NCBI RefSeq assembly: GCF_001544535.1
Contig: NZ_FCON02000017.1
Location: 39,386 to 103,385, forward strand
Reading direction: 5' to 3'
Origin: Caballeronia choica
GTDB lineage: Bacteria > Pseudomonadota > Gammaproteobacteria > Burkholderiales > Burkholderiaceae
DNA length: 64,000 nt
A model generated the notes under the pieces. That model was not told the origin of the DNA, ran no database searches, and saw only the letters and a list, made by a program, of their open reading frames with translations. Made by a program: the position numbers and the translations under genes. Positions 28,227-37,699 of the stretch are shown piece after piece (the first letter of the stretch is position 1; every line of letters starts with the position of its first letter).

Positions 28227-29441
28227 TCAAACCGCCCGCACCGGCGTCTCGTGCCACCGCAATACCAGGGTGCGCCCGGCATAGGTCAGCAACCCGCACA
28301 CGCCGATCACGATGCCCATCCCGCGCGGCGAGCCGTCGTGAAAGAGGCCGATCGCGAGACTCGCGAGCGCGCCGAGCGCGAGTTGCATGGCGCCGAAGAG
28401 CGCCGCCGCCGCGCCCGCGTTGTGCGGGTAGCGATGCATGAGATCAGTCGTGCAATTCGCCGACAAAAGTCCCACCACGCCCACCACGAAAAACAAACAC
28501 ACGACGATCGACCACAGCCCGCCCCACCCCGTCAGGCACACGAGCGCGACCGCCAGGGCCCCGACCACGCTGACGAACGCCGCGCCCGAGATCATCCGCA
28601 GCGAACCGACACTGCCGACAAACCGCGTATTCAGCACGTTCCCCGTGATGATCCCGATGATGTTCAGCCCGAACAGCAGTCCGTAGTGCTGCGGCTTCAC
28701 GTGAAAATAGTCGATGTAGACGAACGGCGTCGCCGTGATGTAGGCGAACATCGACGCGAACGCCATCCCGCCGCACAGCATGTGGCCCCACGTGACGGGA
28801 TCGGTGAGCAGGCGCCCGTAGGCCGCGAACGACCGCCCGACCGCCGAGCTCGCGCGCTTCTCGCGTGGCCAGGTTTCCGGCACGCGCAGGAACGCGGTGA
28901 CCGCGCAGACGGCGCCGAACAAGGTGAGCGCCATGAACACCACCCGCCAGCCGCCCAACAGCAGCAACTGCCCGCCAATCAGCGGCGCGAGCAGCGGCCC
29001 GATCGACGTCACGATGGAAAGCATCGACAGGACGCGGGCGGCGTCGGTGGGTTCATGCGCGTCGCGAGCGATGGCGCGTGCGAGCACGGACGCCGCGCCC
29101 GCGCCGAGCGCCTGCAGAAAGCGCACGAGGATGAGCGCATCGATCGAGAACGCCACCGCGCACGCGATGCTCGCCACCGTGTAGAGCGCGATGCCGCCGA
29201 GCAGGATCGGCCGCCGGCCGTAGGCATCGGAGAGCGGGCCGTACAGCAGCATGCCGATCGAGAAGCCGGCCATGAAACTCGTCAGCGTGCTTTGCGCCGC
29301 GGCGGCGCTCGTGCTGAACGCGACGGCGAGCGACGGCAGGCTCGGCAGATACATGTCGATCGATAACGGTCCGCACGCGGCGAGTGCGCCGAGCAACAGG
29401 ATCAGGCGGCCATCGGGGCGGCGCCGCTTGGTGTGGGGCAT
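28227..29441 (-). CDS. MFS drug transporter, Bcr/CflA type
   Basis: 404-aa transporter with 12 membrane helices. The N-terminal half carries GPLSIDMYLPSLPSLA, the Bcr/CflA/DHA1 signature, then the MFS motif A-like GPLSDAYGRRPILLGG and the antiporter motif C-like SIGPLLAPLIGG. Members export chloramphenicol, bicyclomycin or metabolites; substrate here unknown. Start chosen at MPHTKRRRPDG (29441), giving a short basic cytoplasmic tail; longer starts to 29546 are unlikely. Convergent with the MscS gene. Confidence 0.92.
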   Translation of the reverse strand: MPHTKRRRPDGRLILLLGALAACGPLSIDMYLPSLPSLAVAFSTSAAAAQSTLTSFMAGFSIGMLLYGPLSDAYGRRPILLGGIALYTVASIACAVAFSIDALILVRFLQALGAGAASVLARAIARDAHEPTDAARVLSMLSIVTSIGPLLAPLIGGQLLLLGGWRVVFMALTLFGAVCAVTAFLRVPETWPREKRASSAVGRSFAAYGRLLTDPVTWGHMLCGGMAFASMFAYITATPFVYIDYFHVKPQHYGLLFGLNIIGIITGNVLNTRFVGSVGSLRMISGAAFVSVVGALAVALVCLTGWGGLWSIVVCLFFVVGVVGLLSANCTTDLMHRYPHNAGAAAALFGAMQLALGALASLAIGLFHDGSPRGMGIVIGVCGLLTYAGRTLVLRWHETPVRAV

Positions 29442-29601
29442 GGGAATCGGCGGGAAGCGGTGAGGTTGGCCGGATGCGCGTTGCATCGAATCGAGCGCGC
29501 GGGACCGGCGAGCGAGCGAGCATTGTACGCGACGGTCTCCGGTCATCCGGCCCCCGATCCGGTAAGCTCATTCGATTCCTTTCGAAGACGATGCATCCCG
29601 A

Positions 29602-30120
29602 ATGACCGCCTTTCTCCTCATCTGGAGCCCCCGAAAATGGCCATGGCCCGAGTTGCCGGACTTCGCGCGCCGCGTCGCGGCGGGTGAGGCCGTGACCGAT
29701 GTGTGGGGCTGCGGCTCCTCGCGCAGCCTGATGCCCGGCGATCGCGTGTTCGTGCATCGCGTGGCGCAGGAACCGAAAGGCGTGTTCGCGTCCGGCTACG
29801 TGACGCGCGCGCCCTACGAAGTGCCCGATGCCACGCGCAAACGCGGCTTTCGGCTGTGCATCGACTTCGTGTATGACTGGCTCGCCGATGCGCACGAGGG
29901 CGTCGTCGTGACGCGCGATGAACTGCGCGCGCATCCGTTTTCCGTGCAGACCTGGGACGCGCAGAGTTCCGGCACGGTGATCAAGCCGATGGCCGAGGGC
30001 GCGCTCGAAAAGCTGTGGACCGCGCGCACCGGAAGACGGTCGCGGCCGCCGCCGTCGCTCGCGCCAAAGGCCGCCCCGTCCCCGCCCGATCCGGACGACT
30101 CCGGTACAATTTCATCTTGA
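29602..30120 (+). CDS. EVE-domain-like protein
   Basis: 172-aa soluble protein. The N-terminal [25 protein letters not shown] plus [37 protein letters not shown] matches the EVE (PUA/YTH-like) fold that binds modified nucleic-acid bases and is often joined to restriction nucleases. Here it stands alone, with a Pro-rich, possibly disordered C-terminus (residues ~145-172). It lies just before hemL. Function is not established; a role in sensing modified DNA or RNA is inference from the fold. Confidence 0.75.
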   Translation: MTAFLLIWSPRKWPWPELPDFARRVAAGEAVTDVWGCGSSRSLMPGDRVFVHRVAQEPKGVFASGYVTRAPYEVPDATRKRGFRLCIDFVYDWLADAHEGVVVTRDELRAHPFSVQTWDAQSSGTVIKPMAEGALEKLWTARTGRRSRPPPSLAPKAAPSPPDPDDSGTISS

Positions 30121-30244
30121 TTTCGGCCGTTGCGTCGTTCGTCGATCGGCCCTTTCCCAAAGGCACGCGCCGCGCCCGCGGGCACGAACCGGCGCCGTCG
30201 GTTCACCCGGCAACAGCTTTCACTTTCAGCGCAGGCCCTCATCC

Positions 30245-31528
30245 ATGTCCAAGAATCAAGCTCTCTTCGATCGCGCCCAGCAAACCATCCCGGGCGGCGT
30301 CAACTCGCCGGTGCGGGCGTTTCGCTCGGTCGGCGGCACGCCGCGTTTCATCGAGCGCGCGCAGGGCCCGTATTTCTGGGATGCCGACGGCCAGCGTTAC
30401 ATCGACTACATCGGCTCGTGGGGCCCGATGATCCTCGGCCACGTTCACCCGGAAGTGCTCGACGCCGTGCAGCGCGTGCTCGCCAACGGCTTCTCGTTCG
30501 GCGCGCCGACCGAAGCCGAAATCGAGATCGCCGAGGAAATCTGCAAGCTGGTGCCGTCGATCGAACAGGTGCGCATGGTGTCGAGCGGCACCGAGGCGAC
30601 CATGAGCGCGCTGCGTCTCGCGCGCGGCTTCACGAACCGCAGCCGTATCGTCAAGTTCGAAGGCTGCTATCACGGCCACGCCGACAGCTTGCTCGTCAAG
30701 GCGGGCTCGGGGCTTCTGACGTTCGGCAATCCGACGTCCGCCGGCGTTCCCGCCGATATCGCGAAGCACACCACGGTGCTCGAATACAACAACGTCGAGC
30801 AACTGAACGAAGCGTTCGAGGCGTTCGGCAACGAGATCGCGTCGGTGATCGTCGAGCCGGTCGCGGGCAACATGAACCTCGTGCGCGCGACGCCCGAATT
30901 CCTCCATGCCATGCGCGATCGCTGCAGCGAGTACGGCGCGGTGCTGATCTTCGACGAAGTCATGTGCGGCTTTCGCGTGGCGCTCGGCGGCGCGCAAGCG
31001 CTCTACGGCGTGAAGCCGGACCTGACCTGCCTCGGCAAGGTGATCGGCGGCGGCATGCCGGCGGCCGCGTTCGGCGGACGCCGCGACATCATGGCGCATC
31101 TCGCCCCGCTCGGCGGCGTCTACCAGGCGGGCACGCTGTCGGGCAATCCGATCGCGGTCGCGGCGGGCTTGAAGACGCTGCAACTGATCCAGAAGCCGGG
31201 CTTCCACGATCAACTCGCGAAGCAGACGAAACGCCTGACCGACGGCCTCACCGCCGCCGCCCGCGAGGCCAAAGTGCCGTTCGTCGCCGATGCGCTCGGC
31301 GGCATGTTCGGCCTGTACTTTGCGGAAGCCATTCCGACCAGCTTCGCGCAGGTCACGCAGGGCGACACGAAGCGCTTCAACGCGTTCTTCCACGCGATGC
31401 TCGACGCGGGCGTGTATTTCGCGCCGTCCGCGTACGAAGCGGGCTTCGTCTCGATCGCTCACGACGACGCCGTGATCGACGCAACGCTCGACGCCGCCCG
31501 CGGCGCGTTCGCGAAGCTCGCCGCGTAA
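30245..31528 (+). CDS. hemL: Glutamate-1-semialdehyde 2,1-aminomutase
   Basis: 427-aa PLP enzyme making 5-aminolevulinate for heme in the C5 pathway. Motifs: N-terminal [52 protein letters not shown] and the PLP lysine in [19 protein letters not shown]. Length and N-terminus are standard. It is followed closely (19 bp) by ribD, so it may be co-transcribed with the riboflavin genes. Confidence 0.97.
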   Translation: MSKNQALFDRAQQTIPGGVNSPVRAFRSVGGTPRFIERAQGPYFWDADGQRYIDYIGSWGPMILGHVHPEVLDAVQRVLANGFSFGAPTEAEIEIAEEICKLVPSIEQVRMVSSGTEATMSALRLARGFTNRSRIVKFEGCYHGHADSLLVKAGSGLLTFGNPTSAGVPADIAKHTTVLEYNNVEQLNEAFEAFGNEIASVIVEPVAGNMNLVRATPEFLHAMRDRCSEYGAVLIFDEVMCGFRVALGGAQALYGVKPDLTCLGKVIGGGMPAAAFGGRRDIMAHLAPLGGVYQAGTLSGNPIAVAAGLKTLQLIQKPGFHDQLAKQTKRLTDGLTAAAREAKVPFVADALGGMFGLYFAEAIPTSFAQVTQGDTKRFNAFFHAMLDAGVYFAPSAYEAGFVSIAHDDAVIDATLDAARGAFAKLAA

Positions 31529-31547
31529 AGCGAAGGCCGCCAGAACG

Positions 31548-32660
31548 ATGTTCTCCCAAACCGATTTCACCTACATGGAACGCGCGCTGGCACTCGCCGC
31601 GCGCGGCATGTACACGACGACACCGAATCCGCGCGTCGGCTGTGTGCTGGTCAAGAACGGCGAGGTGATCGGCACGGGCTTCACGCAGCCCGCCGGCCAC
31701 GATCACGCCGAAGTCCGCGCACTGAAGGACGCCCGCGCGCGTGGCAAGGACCCGCGCGGCGCCACTGCGTACGTCACGCTGGAACCGTGCAGCCACTTCG
31801 GCCGCACGCCGCCATGCGCGCATGCGCTGATCGACGCGCGCGTCGAAAAGGTGATCGCCGCGATGGAAGACCCGAATCCCGCCGTGTCCGGACGCGGCCT
31901 CACGATGCTGCGCGATGCCGGCATCGACGTGCGCTGCGGGCTGCTCGCGAACGAGGCGTATGAGATGAACATCGGATTCGTCTCGCGGATGACGCGCCGC
32001 CGGCCGTGGGTACGCATGAAAGTCGCGGCGACGCTCGACGGACGCACCGGCCTGCCATCGGGCGAAAGCCAGTGGATCACGGGCGAAGATGCGCGCGCCG
32101 ACGGCCATGCGTGGCGCGCCCGCGCGTGCGCGATCCTGACCGGCATCGGCACCGTGCGCGAGGACGATCCGCAACTGACCGTGCGTGCCGTCGATACGCC
32201 GCGCCAGCCGCAGCGCGTCCTGATCGACAGCCGGCTCGACGTGCCGCTTTCCGCGAAGATTCTCGATGGCGCGCCGCCATGGATCTTCTGCGGCAACGAC
32301 GCCGACCCTTCGCGAGTCGCCGCGTTGCGCGAACGCGGCGTCGAACCGGTCGAACTCGCCAACGAGCACGGCAAGGTCGATCTGCCGGCGATGCTGGCCG
32401 TGCTGGCCGATCGCGGCATCAACGAGTTGCATGTCGAAGCGGGGCACAAGCTGAACGGGTCGTTGTTGCGCGAAGGCTGCGTCGACGAACTGCTCGTCTA
32501 TCTCGCGCCGAGCCTGCTCGGCAACGCGCCCGGCATGTTCGACTTCGCGCCGCCGGGCACACTCGACGCGCGGCCGCATCTCAAGTTTCACCGCATCGAT
32601 CGTCTCGGCGACGATCTGCGCATCCTGGCGCGCTTCGTGGAAGCGCACCCCGCACCCTGA
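31548..32660 (+). CDS. ribD: Bifunctional riboflavin deaminase/reductase
   Basis: 370-aa enzyme catalysing the second and third steps of riboflavin synthesis. The N-terminal deaminase has HDHAEVRAL (zinc His and catalytic Glu) and the EPCSHFGRTPPCAHAL zinc-cysteine motif. The C-terminal reductase has RMKVAATLDGRTGLPSGESQWITG and the NADPH-binding HVEAGHKLNGSLL. Complete. Between hemL and ribE. Confidence 0.96.
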   Translation: MFSQTDFTYMERALALAARGMYTTTPNPRVGCVLVKNGEVIGTGFTQPAGHDHAEVRALKDARARGKDPRGATAYVTLEPCSHFGRTPPCAHALIDARVEKVIAAMEDPNPAVSGRGLTMLRDAGIDVRCGLLANEAYEMNIGFVSRMTRRRPWVRMKVAATLDGRTGLPSGESQWITGEDARADGHAWRARACAILTGIGTVREDDPQLTVRAVDTPRQPQRVLIDSRLDVPLSAKILDGAPPWIFCGNDADPSRVAALRERGVEPVELANEHGKVDLPAMLAVLADRGINELHVEAGHKLNGSLLREGCVDELLVYLAPSLLGNAPGMFDFAPPGTLDARPHLKFHRIDRLGDDLRILARFVEAHPAP

Positions 32661-32681
32661 TCAGATAGAAGAGGACGCTCG

Positions 32682-33320
32682 ATGTTTACGGGAATTGTCG
32701 CGGCGGTGGGCCGCATCGAAAAGGTCACGCCCCTTGGTTCCGAACCGGAAGCGGGCGTGCGTCTGACGGTCGCCGCGGGTGCGCTCGATCTCGCGGATGT
32801 CGAACTCGGCGACAGCATCTCGATTCAGGGCGCCTGCATGACGGTGATCGAAAAGTCGGCCGCTTCGTTCGACGTAGACGTATCGCGCGAGAGCCTGAAC
32901 AAGACGGCCGGTTTGGGGGCGGCCGGCGAGGTGAATCTCGAGAAGGCGCTGCGCGCGCATGACCGGCTGGGCGGGCATCTGGTGTCGGGGCATGTGGACG
33001 GGCTGGGCGAAGTCACGCGCTTCGAGCGGGTCGGCGAATCGCATGAGCTGTGCATTCTCGCCTCGCGCGATATCGGCAAGTATCTGGCCTACAAGGGCTC
33101 GGTGACGGTGAACGGCGTGAGCCTGACGGTCAACACGGTTACCGACCGCCCCGATGGCTGCGAGTTTTCGATCAATCTGATTCCGCATACGGTCGAAGTG
33201 ACGACGCTCAAGCTGCTTGCAACCGGGACGAAGGTCAATCTCGAGATCGATTTGATCGCTCGGTATGTGGAGCGGATTTTGAGCGTGTCGGGAACGGGGA
33301 ACGACGCGTCAGGCATATAA
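32682..33320 (+). CDS. ribE: Riboflavin synthase, alpha subunit
   Basis: 212-aa enzyme dismutating two 6,7-dimethyl-8-ribityllumazine to riboflavin. Two tandem lumazine-binding repeats: MFTGIVAAVGRIEKVTPL with GDSISIQGACMTV, and GHLVSGHVDGLGEVTRFER with GSVTVNGVSLTVN. AGAAGAGGACG precedes the ATG. Last rightward gene before the antisense toxin-antitoxin pair interrupts the cluster. Confidence 0.96.
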   Translation: MFTGIVAAVGRIEKVTPLGSEPEAGVRLTVAAGALDLADVELGDSISIQGACMTVIEKSAASFDVDVSRESLNKTAGLGAAGEVNLEKALRAHDRLGGHLVSGHVDGLGEVTRFERVGESHELCILASRDIGKYLAYKGSVTVNGVSLTVNTVTDRPDGCEFSINLIPHTVEVTTLKLLATGTKVNLEIDLIARYVERILSVSGTGNDASGI

Positions 33321-33325
33321 CGCCG

Positions 33326-33715
33326 TCAACGCCCACCAAGCCACAGGTCTTCAAAGTCGAACGAAACCTGCTTGAAATGCCGAACCGACAGCAGGTTCAC
33401 AACCTCGGCCGTATGGACATAGAAAATCAAATAGTCGTCCAGCAGATACTCGCGAATCGTGCCGTTCTCCCGTTCCAGGTCAGCGAGCCGTTCACACGCC
33501 ACGAACGCTTCGATCGTGTCGGGCTTCGCACCCAGAAACGGCCTTCCCATTCCGGGGAAGCGCTCCAGGTTGGCGACCACGGTGTTCTCGATGGCGTCGA
33601 GCAACCGGTCATAGCCTTGCTCGAATCCCGCCTCGATCCAGAACGCCTCGATATCCGCGAGATTCGCATCGAAGTTGGCCGTGAACCGGACGCTCGCACG
33701 TGTGTCGCCCTTCAT
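33326..33715 (-). CDS. ParE/RelE-superfamily toxin
   Basis: 129-aa small protein. The pattern VRFTANFDANLADIEAFWIEAGFEQGYDRLLDAIENTVVANLERFPGMGRPF, followed by TIREYLLDDYLIFYVHTAEVVNLLSVRHFKQ, is the ParE/RelE fold (two helices, then beta strands ending in a VNLLSVRH-type strand). The start overlaps the stop of the upstream Phd-like gene (ATGA), the classic antitoxin-toxin order. It ends 6 bp from the convergent ribE stop. Target (gyrase or ribosome) cannot be read from sequence. Confidence 0.85.
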   Translation of the reverse strand: MKGDTRASVRFTANFDANLADIEAFWIEAGFEQGYDRLLDAIENTVVANLERFPGMGRPFLGAKPDTIEAFVACERLADLERENGTIREYLLDDYLIFYVHTAEVVNLLSVRHFKQVSFDFEDLWLGGR

Positions 33716-34008
33716 TGGCGTTCCGCGCGACGCTTTTTGAGCTCCGCGATCGCCTCCCGGGCATCCCGCACGCGGCCGGCCTTGACGTCGGCCAGCCCGG
33801 CTTCCGCCTGCGCGAGCAATTCCAGATGAATGCGTGCCTTCTCCAGCCGATGGAACCGGTCGAGCTTGTCCACGCCGATCATCGCGACGTAGCTCTCGCC
33901 GTTCTTCGTGATGATCTTCTCGGCGCCGGCGCTCACTTCGTCCGCGAGTTCGGACAGGTTCGCGCGCGCCTGAGAAAGAGGAATGACGTCTTTTGCTGAG
34001 AAAGCCAT
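33712..34008 (-). CDS. Phd/YefM-family antitoxin
   Basis: 98-aa DNA-binding antitoxin. The N-terminal DVIPLSQARANLSELADEVSAGAEKIITKNGESYVAMIGVDKLDRF is the Phd/YefM fold; the charged helical C-terminus (ADVKAGRVRDAREAIAELKKRRAERQ) would wrap the toxin. Start set at MAFSAKDV (34008), where GGAG is well spaced; ATG 34020 is an alternative. It overlaps the toxin gene by 4 bp. It is expected to repress its own promoter through the inverted repeat at 34031-34046. Confidence 0.87.
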   Translation of the reverse strand: MAFSAKDVIPLSQARANLSELADEVSAGAEKIITKNGESYVAMIGVDKLDRFHRLEKARIHLELLAQAEAGLADVKAGRVRDAREAIAELKKRRAERQ

Positions 34009-34030
34009 GACTGGCTCCATGATCGGGATA

Positions 34031-34046
34031 GTACATATCATTGTAC
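34031..34046. promoter_or_regulatory. Candidate toxin-antitoxin operator
   Basis: Perfect inverted repeat GTACA-N6-TGTAC, 22 bp upstream of the antitoxin start, inside an A/T-rich patch with -10-like TACTAT on the minus strand. Typical of Phd autoregulation; function inferred. Confidence 0.5.
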
Positions 34047-34229
34047 AGAATTCGCGCTGTAGAGTTGTAAAGTCCTCAGTGTCGCAGACCGACACGCGCC
34101 GCACCATTCGGCCGAACGGCCGACCCCGCCAAGAAAGCACGCCGACAAAACCGGCAATTCCGGCTCCGGATTCCCGCCCGTCCATCAGCCGTGGCGTAAA
34201 ATACGGCCTTTCCCGTTCCGGACGTCATC

Positions 34230-35387
34230 ATGTCGCTCGCTTCTACCCTCGAGATCATCGCTGAACTGAAAGCCGGCCGGATGGTGATCCTCGTCGACGA
34301 AGAAGACCGCGAAAACGAGGGCGACCTCGTCGTTGCCGCCGAATTCGTCACGCCCGAGGCAATCAACTTCATGGCGCGCTACGGCCGCGGCCTGATCTGC
34401 CTCACGCTCACGCAGGAACGCTGCCGCCAGTTGAACCTGCCGCCGATGACCCACCGCAACGGCACGCAGTACGGCACGGCGTTCACGGTCAGCATCGAAG
34501 CGGCCGAGGGCGTGACCACCGGCATCTCCGCCGCCGACCGCGCCCGCACGATCTCCGCCGCCGTCGCGCACGACGCGCGTGCCGAGCACATCGTCCAGCC
34601 CGGCCACGTGTTCCCGATCCAGGCGCAACCGGGCGGCGTGCTCGTACGCGCGGGCCACACGGAAGCCGGCTGCGACTTCACGGCGCTCGCGGGCCTCACG
34701 CCCGCCGCCGTGATCTGCGAAATCATCAAGGACGACGGGGAGATGGCACGCCTGCCCGACCTGATCGAATTCGGCCAGCAGCACGGGCTCAAGATCGGCA
34801 CGATCGCGGATCTGATCCACTACCGCAGCCGCACGGAATCGATCGTCGAGCGGGTGGCCGAGCGCACGATGCAGACGGCGCACGGCGCATTTCGCGCCGT
34901 GCTCTATCGCGACCAGCCGAGCGGCTCGCCGCACATCGCGCTGGTACGCGGCACGCCGACGCCCGATCACGAAACGCCCGTGCGCGTGCACGAGCCGCTG
35001 TCGGTGCTCGACCTGCTGGAAATCGACTCGTCGACGCATTCCTGGACGCTCGATGCCGCGATGAAGGAAATCGCCGCGCGCGACCTGGGCGCGATCGTGC
35101 TGCTGAACTGCCACGATTCGAAGGAGCATCTGATCGACGTATTCCAGGCGTTCGACCGGAAAGACAAGGCGGACCAGTTGAAGCGCCGCCCAATCGATTT
35201 CAAGACCTACGGCATCGGCGCGCAGATCCTGCGCGAACTCGGCGTGGGCAAGATGCAGGTGCTGTCGAATCCGCGCAAGCTCGGCAGCATGTCCGGCTAT
35301 GGGCTGGAAGTGACCGGCTTCATTCCGATGCCGGGCTGCCCGGCGACGTCGGCGGACGCTGCCATCGCTCATCTGCGCTCGGTCTGA
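34230..35387 (+). CDS. ribBX: 3,4-dihydroxy-2-butanone 4-phosphate synthase with degenerate GTP cyclohydrolase II domain (RibBX type)
   Basis: 385-aa fusion. The N-terminal ~205 residues are an intact RibB: VILVDDEDRENEGDLV, FMARYGRGLICLTLT, GTAFTVSIEA and HVFPIQAQPGGVLVRAGHTEA. The C-terminal half keeps the cyclohydrolase II frame (DFKTYGIGAQILRELGV, GYGLEV) but has lost the three zinc cysteines after VRVHE and the GHEGRGIG active-site motif; the sequences there are PLSVLDLLEIDSSTHSW and NCHDSKEHL. It therefore should make DHBP but not hydrolyse GTP. RibBX proteins of this kind have been described. A separate RibA must exist elsewhere. Confidence 0.9.
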   Translation: MSLASTLEIIAELKAGRMVILVDEEDRENEGDLVVAAEFVTPEAINFMARYGRGLICLTLTQERCRQLNLPPMTHRNGTQYGTAFTVSIEAAEGVTTGISAADRARTISAAVAHDARAEHIVQPGHVFPIQAQPGGVLVRAGHTEAGCDFTALAGLTPAAVICEIIKDDGEMARLPDLIEFGQQHGLKIGTIADLIHYRSRTESIVERVAERTMQTAHGAFRAVLYRDQPSGSPHIALVRGTPTPDHETPVRVHEPLSVLDLLEIDSSTHSWTLDAAMKEIAARDLGAIVLLNCHDSKEHLIDVFQAFDRKDKADQLKRRPIDFKTYGIGAQILRELGVGKMQVLSNPRKLGSMSGYGLEVTGFIPMPGCPATSADAAIAHLRSV

Positions 35388-35441
35388 GCGCACGCCCCGC
35401 CGCGGCCCCTCCACCACACACTCAAAAAACGGACTCAATCA

Positions 35442-35945
35442 ATGGAAATCGGACAATACCAGCCGAACCTCGACGGTGACGGACTGCGCATCGGCATCGT
35501 GCAATCGCGCTTCAACGAACCGGTCTGCAACGGCCTGGCCGACGCGTGCATCGAAGAACTGGAACGGCTCGGCGTGATCGGCCAGGACGTGCTGCTCGTC
35601 ACCGTGCCGGGCGCGCTGGAAATCCCGCTCGCGCTGCAAAAGCTCGCCGAATCGGGCCAGTTCGACGCGCTGATCGCGCTCGGCGCCGTGGTGCGCGGCG
35701 AGACGTATCACTTCGAACTGGTGTCGAACGAGAGCGGCGCGGGCATTTCGCGCATCGCGCTCGACTTCGGCACGCCGGTCGCGAACGCGGTGCTCACGAC
35801 CGAGAACGACGAGCAAGCCGTCGCCCGCATGACGGAAAAAGGCCGCGACGCTGCGCGCGTGGCGGTGGAAATGGCGAACCTGTCGGTCGCGCTGGAGCAG
35901 CTCGGCGGCGATGACGACGAAGACGAAGACGAGGACCGCGCATGA
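35442..35945 (+). CDS. ribH: 6,7-dimethyl-8-ribityllumazine synthase
   Basis: 167-aa lumazine synthase. [62 protein letters not shown] and the C-terminal [26 protein letters not shown] are family motifs, with the catalytic His in GETYHFE. The C-terminus ends in a strongly acidic tail ([10 protein letters not shown]). The stop overlaps the nusB start (ATGA), a common pairing. Confidence 0.96.
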   Translation: MEIGQYQPNLDGDGLRIGIVQSRFNEPVCNGLADACIEELERLGVIGQDVLLVTVPGALEIPLALQKLAESGQFDALIALGAVVRGETYHFELVSNESGAGISRIALDFGTPVANAVLTTENDEQAVARMTEKGRDAARVAVEMANLSVALEQLGGDDDEDEDEDRA

Positions 35946-36376
35946 AGAGCGCTCGACGCCGCTCGCGTGAACTCGCGACACAAGGTCTTTACCAGTGGCT
36001 GCTGTCGGGTGCGACGGCCAGTGAGATCGATGCCCAGTTGCGCAACGCGCAAGGCTTCGACAAGGCCGATCACGATCACCTCGACGCGATCATCAAGGGC
36101 GTGATCAAGGAATCCGACGTGCTTTCCGCCGATTTGCAGCCGTGCCTCGACCGGCCGCTGGAGCAGTTGTCGCCGGTCGAACGCGCGGTGCTGCTCGTCG
36201 CCGCGTTCGAATTCAAGCATCACGCCGACATTCCGTATCGTGTGGTCATCAACGAAGCGGTCGAACTGACCAAGACGTTCGGCGGCTCGGACGGCTATAA
36301 ATACGTGAACGGGGTGCTCGACAGGCTCGCCGTGCAACTGCGCCCGGCCGAAGCGCAAAGCCGCGGCCGCGGCTGA
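35942..36376 (+). CDS. nusB: Transcription antitermination factor NusB
   Basis: 144-aa all-helical factor that binds boxA RNA with NusE for rRNA antitermination. N-terminal [18 protein letters not shown] and the later [52 protein letters not shown] are diagnostic. Overlaps ribH by 4 bp. Confidence 0.96.
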   Translation: MKSARRRSRELATQGLYQWLLSGATASEIDAQLRNAQGFDKADHDHLDAIIKGVIKESDVLSADLQPCLDRPLEQLSPVERAVLLVAAFEFKHHADIPYRVVINEAVELTKTFGGSDGYKYVNGVLDRLAVQLRPAEAQSRGRG

Positions 36377-36427
36377 ATTCCCCCTTCATTGCCGGCTGCC
36401 CTGCCCGCCAGAACTGGAACTGCAACG

Positions 36428-37621
36428 ATGCACACCCTTGCCGAACCGCTCGTTCGGTTGGCCTCCCGCGTGAACGCCATCGAGCCGTTCTACGTGATGG
36501 AGCTGATGAAGGAAGCGCAACTGCTCGAAAGCCTCGGGCGCGACATCATCCACATGGGCATCGGCGAGCCCGACTTCACCGCGCCCGAACTGGTGATCCG
36601 CGCCGCCTCCGATGCGCTCACGCGCGGCGTCACGCAGTACACCAACGCGCTCGGCATCGCGCCGCTGCGCGAGGCGATCGCGCGGCATTATCGCGATGCG
36701 TTCGGCCTGGAGGTGGAGCCCGAGCGGATCGTGGTGACTGCGGGCGCGTCGGCGGCGCTGCTGCTCGCGTGCATGGCGCTCGTCGATCACGGCGACGAAG
36801 TGCTGATGCCCGACCCGTGCTATCCGTGCAACCGCCATTTCGTCGCGGCGGCCGACGGCAAGCCGGTGCTGATCCCGAGCGGTCCGGCCGAGCGTTTCCA
36901 GTTGACCGCCGAACACGTCGAAGCGCATTGGGGCGAGCGTACGCGGGGTGTGCTGCTCGCGTCACCGTCGAATCCGACCGGCACGTCGATCGAACCTGAC
37001 GAACTGCGGCGCATCGTCGAATTGGTCCGATCGAAGGGCGGCTTCACGATCGTCGACGAGATTTACCAGGGCTTGAGCTATGACGCGAAACCGGTGTCGG
37101 CGCTGTCGTTCGGCGACGATGTCGTGACCGTCAACAGCTTTTCGAAGTACTTCAGCATGACCGGCTGGCGGCTCGGCTGGCTCGTCGTGCCGCACGCGCT
37201 GGTCGGCGCGATGGAAAAGCTGTCGCAGAACCTGTTCATCTGCCCGTCGGCGCTTGCGCAGCATGCCGCCCTCGCCTGCTTCGAGCCGGCCACACTCGCG
37301 ATCTACGAAGCGCGCCGGATGGAATTCAAGCGGCGCCGCGACTTCATCGTGCCCGCGCTGCGTTCGCTCGGTTTTGGCGTGCCGGTCGTGCCCGACGGCG
37401 CGTTCTACGTCTACGCGGACACGCGCGGCGTCGCGCATCCCGCGGCGGGCGACAGCGACGCCCTCACGCGCTCGATGCTGCACGACGCGGGCGTCGTGCT
37501 CGTGCCGGGCGCCGACTTCGGCGTTCATGCGCCGAGCCAATACATTCGGGTGTCGTATGCGACCGCTTATTCGAAGCTGGAGGAAGCGACAGACCGGCTG
37601 GCGACGCTGTTCAAGCGCTGA
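36428..37621 (+). CDS. Pyridoxal-phosphate aminotransferase, class I/II (AspC-like)
   Basis: 397-aa fold-type I aminotransferase. IGEPDFTAPELV, YTNALGIAPLREAIARHY, SPSNPTGTSIEPDEL, VDEIYQGLSYD and the PLP-lysine segment VNSFSKYFSMTGWRLGW are present, and a C-terminal substrate Arg in SQYIRVSYA. Substrate amino acid is not certain; the group includes aspartate, aromatic and valine-pyruvate enzymes. Start placed at MHTLAEPLVRLASRV. It follows nusB by 51 bp and ends at a long perfect terminator. Confidence 0.92.
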   Translation: MHTLAEPLVRLASRVNAIEPFYVMELMKEAQLLESLGRDIIHMGIGEPDFTAPELVIRAASDALTRGVTQYTNALGIAPLREAIARHYRDAFGLEVEPERIVVTAGASAALLLACMALVDHGDEVLMPDPCYPCNRHFVAAADGKPVLIPSGPAERFQLTAEHVEAHWGERTRGVLLASPSNPTGTSIEPDELRRIVELVRSKGGFTIVDEIYQGLSYDAKPVSALSFGDDVVTVNSFSKYFSMTGWRLGWLVVPHALVGAMEKLSQNLFICPSALAQHAALACFEPATLAIYEARRMEFKRRRDFIVPALRSLGFGVPVVPDGAFYVYADTRGVAHPAAGDSDALTRSMLHDAGVVLVPGADFGVHAPSQYIRVSYATAYSKLEEATDRLATLFKR

Positions 37622-37638
37622 CTTCCCCGCCACGGCCG

Positions 37639-37678
37639 GAAATGCAAAAAGGCACCGAGAGGTGCCTTTTTGCATTTC
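37639..37678. terminator. Bidirectional terminator with 18-bp perfect stem
   Basis: Perfect 18-bp inverted repeat around a GAGA loop; the stem contains an A5 run on the left and T5 on the right, so both convergent genes can use it. Confidence 0.92.
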
Positions 37679-37699
37679 GTCAGCGAGACCGGGTTCAGA

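Noticed and set aside
34100-34229. FMN riboswitch before ribBX
   Set aside because: No recognisable RFN-element consensus in the ~220 nt between the antitoxin and ribBX starts, and none before ribD.
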